10,413 nucleotides of DNA from CAYQUV01 sp964421005 (lineage in GTDB: Bacteria > Patescibacteriota > Minisyncoccia > Minisyncoccales > CG1-02-41-26): positions 1-10,413 of the forward strand of contig CAYQUV010000026.1 in NCBI GenBank assembly GCA_964421005.1. Direction: 5' to 3'. The notes under the pieces were generated by a model. The model did no database searches and was not told the DNA's origin. It was given only the letters and a program-made list of their open reading frames with translations. Below are positions 6,767 to 10,413 of this stretch, in pieces (positions within the stretch are counted from its first letter, which is position 1; every line of letters starts with the position of its first letter). A program made the translations under genes and the position numbers.

Positions 6767-8401
6767 TTATTCTTTCTTTAATCTATGCCAGATAAAAATA
6801 ATTATCCCGCCAATTAACACCGATGAAACCATAATTATAAAGGCGGTTAAAATATCTTCTAATAATTTCGGTTCAACAATCAAAACCAAGCCCAAAAATA
6901 AAATCATAAAGCCGGAAATAAGTTTCAATCTTCTTACCCAAACTTGACTAAAGCTTTTTCTTCCTAAAGTAATTGCAAAAATTAAAACAATCGTTGCTAA
7001 GGGAATAATATAAACAAGATTATAAAAAATTAAATATAAAAAATATTGCAAAGAAGGAAGTTCTCTTAAAGTTAAAATTCTAACGTAAACCATCGGGAAA
7101 CCAACAGTGCACAATAGTTCGTAAATATTTACGGTAGCGGCAATAACAACAGTAGTAATAATAAGGGCAAAAGTGGATCTTGCCAAACTTAAATTTTTCA
7201 CCTTCTCCATAAATTTTGCTTTGCGGCTCTTTGGTAAAGTTAAAGAAATTCCTTTCTGAAAAGCAAAGTAATCCTTGATATTAACTATTCCGGCAAAAAC
7301 GGCTATCATTCCAGCAATAAATGTTAAGAAAACAATTTTTCCGCCAAATTTAAAAACATTCAGTAAAACCGACATAAACAAAAAGTAGAAAAGAAAGGAG
7401 AAAAATATAAAAATTCCTCCAACCAAAAAAATCTTTTTTCTGGCTCCAGCCAAACCTATCAGGGCGGCTAAGAGAAATGTCAAGACAAAAAAGGCACATG
7501 GATTAAATCCATCAGCGATACCTAAAAGAAAAGTCAAAATCGGTAAGGATAATTCCCCTGTTTTCAATTCGCCAAAAAAAGGAATTTTTATTTCATTTTC
7601 GGTAGTTTCTTCTGGAAAGTCTTCTGTTTCTTCTGCCTCCTCTGCCTCCTCTGCCTCCTCTGTGTTTTCTGTGTTTTCTGTTTCTGCCGAGATAAAACCT
7701 GCTTCGGGTTTCATCAATTCCGAGACAGATGGAATATCGGAAAGATTTATCTTTACCGCATTCTCAAAATCTACATAAGGGATAAATTCGGAACCCGGAA
7801 AAGCAATTCCGGAGAATTCGGCTCTCTGAGGTTCTACCCTCTCAAATTTTAGACCATTAAGAGCTTTGGGTTTTTCCCCGTTCCACTGAAAAAGCCATTC
7901 GTTATTTCCCAAAGCTATGAGAATTTTATCATTCGCCCAAATTTTCGGTAGACCGGGAAGCTGCCTTATATCGAGCTCTTCAAATGATACCGCCCCGTCT
8001 ATCAGTGGACACTCATTGAATTCTCCTTGTTGAATATAACTTTCCGCACGGGGCACATCAATTCTTCCCAAACAGTTCTTGTCTTTGCTAATAACAAGTT
8101 GGGGAACAGCGGCTTGTAAATGACATTTTTCGGCATAATCTCCAAAGAACTTAGAATTCGGATTTTCCCAATCACCTCCCAGCCATCCATATTCGATCAC
8201 CACCAAATTGCTATATTTTTTGGGCCAATCGGTTAAGACAATCGGGTCGGTATGAGCGCAATTTGGACAACCGATGTAAGTAAAATAAACTACACAGAAA
8301 TAAGGATCTGCCTGCAAGGAACTATTATTTTGGGCAAAAGCAAAACTAAAATTTGCTAATGCTAAACCCAAAATTAAAATGAATAAAATTCTTTTTGTCA
8401 T
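6767..8401 (-). CDS. Exported thioredoxin-like domain fused to CcdA/DsbD-like membrane domain
   Basis: Protein of 544 residues. A signal peptide (1-23) is followed by a thioredoxin-like region with Cys45-Pro-Asn-Cys48 after an FTYIG strand and a probable cis-proline at Val99-Pro100; further cysteines are 36, 93, 110 and 131. A Glu-rich linker (about 238-272) with a tandem tripeptide repeat leads to a membrane domain (about 285-540) of some seven helices. That domain has N300-P301-C302 in its first helix and C431 in ELLCTVGFP, the two intramembrane cysteines expected of CcdA/DsbD-type reductant transporters. It probably passes electrons from cytoplasmic thioredoxin through the membrane to the outer CPNC domain, to reduce or rearrange disulfides in exported proteins. 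The domain order is reversed relative to the C-terminal thioredoxin domain of DsbD. The neighbouring exported peptidase has 19 repeat cysteines and is a possible client (inference). Confidence 0.85.
   Translation of the reverse strand: MTKRILFILILGLALANFSFAFAQNNSSLQADPYFCVVYFTYIGCPNCAHTDPIVLTDWPKKYSNLVVIEYGWLGGDWENPNSKFFGDYAEKCHLQAAVPQLVISKDKNCLGRIDVPRAESYIQQGEFNECPLIDGAVSFEELDIRQLPGLPKIWANDKILIALGNNEWLFQWNGEKPKALNGLKFERVEPQRAEFSGIAFPGSEFIPYVDFENAVKINLSDIPSVSELMKPEAGFISAETENTENTEEAEEAEEAEETEDFPEETTENEIKIPFFGELKTGELSLPILTFLLGIADGFNPCAFFVLTFLLAALIGLAGARKKIFLVGGIFIFFSFLFYFLFMSVLLNVFKFGGKIVFLTFIAGMIAVFAGIVNIKDYFAFQKGISLTLPKSRKAKFMEKVKNLSLARSTFALIITTVVIAATVNIYELLCTVGFPMVYVRILTLRELPSLQYFLYLIFYNLVYIIPLATIVLIFAITLGRKSFSQVWVRRLKLISGFMILFLGLVLIVEPKLLEDILTAFIIMVSSVLIGGIIIFIWHRLKKE
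7623..7685. repeat. 9-base minisatellite inside the redox protein gene
   Basis: Seven units of nine bases, all starting TCTG, stand head to tail on the plus strand in a mirrored order: TCTGTTTCT once, TCTGCCTCC three times, TCTGTGTTT twice, TCTGTTTCT once. They encode the acidic tripeptide run (TEN/AEE type) of the linker. The unit length is a multiple of three, so copy changes keep the frame and only alter linker length. Confidence 0.85.
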
Positions 8402-8412
8402 ATTTTTAATTC

Positions 8413-8526
8413 TTACTCAGGCAAAACTGCCAGAGTATTATTAAACCGATTGATATGACTAAAAAGACCTTTTGCTGAAATAATTTTTACAATTTGATTT
8501 TTTTCTAAAAACGAAATTAAAGCCAT
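8413..8526 (-). CDS. Possible 37-residue small ORF upstream of the redox gene
   Basis: An ATG at 8526 opens 37 codons ending in TAA 11 bases before the redox protein start. It begins four bases after the stop of the zinc-ribbon remnant's tail frame, a spacing typical of coupled genes. The product (MALISFLEKNQIVKII...TLAVLPE) alternates hydrophobic and basic residues and matches no family I know. The same frame stays open upstream to a GTG at 8580, but that part overlaps the remnant's tail in another frame. There is no Shine-Dalgarno site. It could equally be the last piece of another decayed gene or a chance ORF. Confidence 0.3.
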   Translation of the reverse strand: MALISFLEKNQIVKIISAKGLFSHINRFNNTLAVLPE

Positions 8527-8530
8527 ATCT

Positions 8531-8726
8531 TTATTTAACAAATGAACAAATTCCGGTAGAACAGCCGCCGGTGTTGTCACTTTCTCCTTCGCCTATACTA
8601 ATACTCGAAGGAACTAACTTTTCTATTTTTTGAATTGCACTTCGGATACTTAATTTTTCTTTCTTCAAAAACTAATTCTTTAAATTTATGACCGCACTTT
8701 TTGCATTTATACCCGTAAATCGGCAT
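8531..8726 (-). pseudogene. Broken FmdB-type zinc-ribbon protein gene
   Basis: From the ATG at 8726 the frame reads MPIYGYKCKKCGHKFKELVF and onward to YPKCNSKN, the typical start of the short FmdB/CxxC zinc-ribbon regulators, then hits TAG at 8598 after 42 codons. The next frame continues at once with IEKLVPSSISIGEGESDNTG and a tail GGCSTGICSFVK, ending in TAA at 8531; this Ser/Gly-rich, two-cysteine tail is also usual in the family. Adding two bases near 8624, in AAAAATAGAAAA, restores one frame of 65 residues with the common SKNIEKL motif. A second lesion is the first cysteine of the second CxxC pair, now Tyr (YPKC), which would spoil the zinc site. Two independent defects favour a true pseudogene over a read error. 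Family members are thought to act as small regulators; no precise role is known. Confidence 0.75.
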
Positions 8727-8742
8727 AAATTTAAAGAAACGA

Positions 8743-8772
8743 ATTATAAGTTTATCTGTTAAAACATGTTCA
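8743..8772 (-). promoter_or_regulatory. Candidate promoter before the zinc-ribbon remnant
   Basis: A perfect TATAAT (8743-8748) on the minus strand lies 18 bases from TGAACA (8767-8772), a four-of-six -35 match. It stands in the 70-base gap after the C39-like gene and could drive the zinc-ribbon remnant, the small ORF and the thiol-redox gene. The palindrome AACATGTT (8763-8770) overlaps the -35 box and could be part of a control site. Confidence 0.45.
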
Positions 8773-8796
8773 GGTCGGAGACGATTGCTCTTTCCT

Positions 8797-10281
8797 TTAT
8801 TTCTCCAGCCATATCATCCCGAAATCACCGGGAAAGCTAATTCCTCTTTCTCCCCCTTCAAATCCGGATACCGTCCATTGTTCAAAAAAACGATCTATCG
8901 ACATCTTGATTTTTTCTTGATATTTTTCTCCGTATTTAGTCAAATATACATTATCAATACCGGGATCATTTATATAAATATAACCTTCATCATAGCCAGT
9001 AACAACCATATAATGGTTTCCGTGATGACCTATTATCACTACCAAAACATCTGAGGAGATTAATTCTTTTAGTTTCCTTAAAGCGTCGTTCTCATTGGCT
9101 AAAATAATAACTTGTTCTTCCGGGTCTGCCAAAAGTTGACGATTATAAAAATCAGCAGCTTCTTTGTTGTAATCCTTTGAATAGGCAATGCGGATTCTAT
9201 CTAAAACATTAAATTCTTCAAATCCTAAAAACATATCAGGCGGTCCGCCTCGTCCGCTTTTTAAAATATTCCGGAATTCCTGAATTTCACTTTCTGAAAA
9301 CCCTTCATACATCATCAGCATTATAGCGCTCGCGCCCCAGCAAAAACCGTCTTCTCTATAATAGGGCGGGTTTTTTATATGATAAAATGCGGGGATGATA
9401 TCTTCTGGTTCTTTTTGTTTAGTAGTTGACTCCTTATCGGGCACTTCTTTTTGAGCAAGATTAATAGCCACCTCGGTATAACACATATTCCTCCTCATTT
9501 CATTAGTGACTTTCTCACAGAGAGAAAGATCGGGAGAAATATGAGTTGATATATTTCCATAACAGATATCTCTAACCTCGTCATCACCAATCTTTGCACA
9601 AATAGAAGGATCTTTTTCACTCATAGCTCTATCCATTAAACAATCATCTTTATATTTAAATAAGCCGCCTGGAGTTTGAAACTCAGCGTCGCAAAACGAC
9701 AAAGGTTGTTTGAAATAGGAAAGGCAATACTTGTTTCCCTCACATAAAGATGGGTCTTGCGCCCTAAAAGCTAAGCAACAATTTTTCAAAACTAATCCAC
9801 CCGGTGTATCGTCGCTAAGTTTTTCGCAATATTCGGCTTTTATCTCATTTGCCCGCGACTCCCAATGCAATCGATGAATAAAAGCAAAATAACAATCGTT
9901 TGGGTCATCTGCTTCATCGCAATAGTTAAAATTGCCTGTAGCAAAACTAAGTTCGTAATAACACATTTTCTTTGGTCCTGGCTCTTGAATTTCCCGGCAG
10001 TAAGATATATCTCTTGCGGCCATCCCTTGACAAAGTTTTCTTTGGTCAGGCATATCTAAATATTCGCAAAAGCTCATGTCTTGATTAGCTACCGCTAAAC
10101 AATAATATAAATCATCAGGCAGAGAAATTTTTAGACAGATTTTATTAATGGGAGTATCGGGAATATCTTTCAGGTTTAAAGAAGGTCTACCCTCTCTTTT
10201 CTCGCCTAAGTAAAAAAATAATATAGCCACAAAGACAACCGCTAAAATTATTAACAAAATAATTATGCTGCTTTTTCTCAT
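8797..10281 (-). CDS. Membrane-anchored Cys-rich repeat protein with C39-like peptidase domain
   Basis: Protein of 494 residues. A basic start and hydrophobic helix (5-25) form a signal anchor with no lipobox. Residues 45-270 hold 19 cysteines (from 49 to 267), often 11 or 12 apart in alternation, in a loose repeat of the type C-x3-A-x3-D-x-S-x-C-E-x(10)-C-Y; such arrays probably form disulfide-tied helical hairpins. A charged linker (275-295) leads to a C39-like (Peptidase_C39_2) domain at about 296-494. It has Cys314 in GFCWGASAIMLMMY, His423 in GNHYMVVTGYD and Asp439 in YINDPG, the full papain-type triad. The domain should face outside and cleave peptide bonds, substrate unknown. C39 domains of this kind without an ABC transporter are widespread. 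The gene starts behind an extended -10 box and ends 70 bases before the zinc-ribbon remnant. Confidence 0.85.
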   Translation of the reverse strand: MRKSSIIILLIILAVVFVAILFFYLGEKREGRPSLNLKDIPDTPINKICLKISLPDDLYYCLAVANQDMSFCEYLDMPDQRKLCQGMAARDISYCREIQEPGPKKMCYYELSFATGNFNYCDEADDPNDCYFAFIHRLHWESRANEIKAEYCEKLSDDTPGGLVLKNCCLAFRAQDPSLCEGNKYCLSYFKQPLSFCDAEFQTPGGLFKYKDDCLMDRAMSEKDPSICAKIGDDEVRDICYGNISTHISPDLSLCEKVTNEMRRNMCYTEVAINLAQKEVPDKESTTKQKEPEDIIPAFYHIKNPPYYREDGFCWGASAIMLMMYEGFSESEIQEFRNILKSGRGGPPDMFLGFEEFNVLDRIRIAYSKDYNKEAADFYNRQLLADPEEQVIILANENDALRKLKELISSDVLVVIIGHHGNHYMVVTGYDEGYIYINDPGIDNVYLTKYGEKYQEKIKMSIDRFFEQWTVSGFEGGERGISFPGDFGMIWLEK

Positions 10282-10287
10282 GGTTTA

Positions 10288-10296
10288 ATTATACCA
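10288..10296 (-). promoter_or_regulatory. Extended -10 promoter giving a leaderless mRNA
   Basis: The minus strand reads TGGTATAAT, an extended -10 element with perfect TATAAT, only six bases before the ATG of the C39-like gene. Transcription would start at or next to the A of the ATG, leaving no room for a ribosome binding site. The -35 position is T-rich without a clear match, as is common with extended -10 promoters. Confidence 0.6.
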
Positions 10297-10321
10297 AAAA
10301 ACCACCTCAATAAAAAGATGG
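10296..10321 (-). terminator. Short rho-independent terminator of the right-edge gene
   Basis: CCATC (10317-10321) and GGTGG (10302-10306) on the minus strand form a 5-base-pair stem with one wobble pair and a 10-base loop, followed by six T. It begins three bases after the stop codon of the partial gene. The stem is weak but the position is right. Its T-run abuts the promoter of the next gene. Confidence 0.5.
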
Positions 10322-10324
10322 ATT

Positions 10325-10413
10325 TTACGGGCCCCGCTGGCTTAACGCTGTCAGAACTTGTTTAGTAAATTTAAGTATTACTCTAAATAATTCAACTAAT
10401 AATTCAGATATCT
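10325..10413 (-). CDS. C-terminal end of an unidentified gene cut by the window edge
   Basis: A minus-strand frame is open from the right edge for 28 codons and ends in TAA just before a terminator-like hairpin. The peptide (ISELLVELFRVILKFTKQVL then TALSQRGP) looks like an amphipathic helix with a short polar tail. The family cannot be told from this much. Support is the protein-like composition and the terminator right behind it. Confidence 0.4.
   Translation of the reverse strand, partial: ISELLVELFRVILKFTKQVLTALSQRGP

Noticed and set aside
8413..8580. Longer version of the small ORF from a GTG start (55 residues)
   Set aside because: The AAGGAG before the GTG is only three bases away, and the added codons overlap the zinc-ribbon tail in another frame, so the shorter ATG form is preferred.
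1..10413. CRISPR array, insertion sequence, tRNA or alternative genetic code
   Set aside because: No regular repeat-spacer pattern, transposase or tRNA-like arm sequence was found, and TGA serves as a normal stop (for example at 1518-1520).

Overview
The window is AT-rich bacterial DNA in which every credible gene lies on the minus strand, so transcription runs from the right edge to the left. Small genes with poor or missing Shine-Dalgarno sites, promoter boxes placed almost on the start codon, DUF5665-like and DUF5671-like membrane proteins, and an SSEG-type UppP together suggest a Patescibacteria (Candidate Phyla Radiation, Parcubacteria-like) genome; this is inference from gene style, not a marker-gene placement. 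TAA, TAG and TGA all end genes and no in-frame TGA occurs inside a gene, so the code looks standard.

Right part (10413 down to about 6430). The tail of an unidentified gene ends at a terminator. Next comes a membrane-anchored protein with 19 cysteines in repeats and a C39-like papain-fold peptidase domain, probably read from a leaderless mRNA. A decayed FmdB-type zinc-ribbon gene and a possible 37-residue ORF follow. Then comes a two-part thiol-redox protein: an exported thioredoxin-like CPNC domain joined to a CcdA/DsbD-like membrane domain. Behind it lies a 448-base gap holding a clear fragment of a family 4 uracil-DNA glycosylase gene, closed by a terminator.

Middle part (about 6318 down to 2619). 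A GH15 glucoamylase/trehalase-like enzyme, an undecaprenyl-diphosphatase (uppP) and a YkuD L,D-transpeptidase run in series without a convincing terminator until just after the transpeptidase. Two of the three act on the cell wall: UppP recycles the lipid carrier and the transpeptidase crosslinks peptidoglycan. A perfect 25-base inverted repeat sits between the GH15 gene and uppP.

Left part (2618 down to 63). A DUF5665-like small membrane protein and a GNAT acetyltransferase end at a strong terminator. A SIMPL-domain protein and a DUF5671-like membrane protein then form a tight two-gene unit behind a good promoter.

The most notable features are the two gene remnants in the long gaps, and the pairing of a cysteine-rich exported peptidase with a membrane thiol-disulfide relay. 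No CRISPR array, insertion sequence, tRNA or rRNA was seen.
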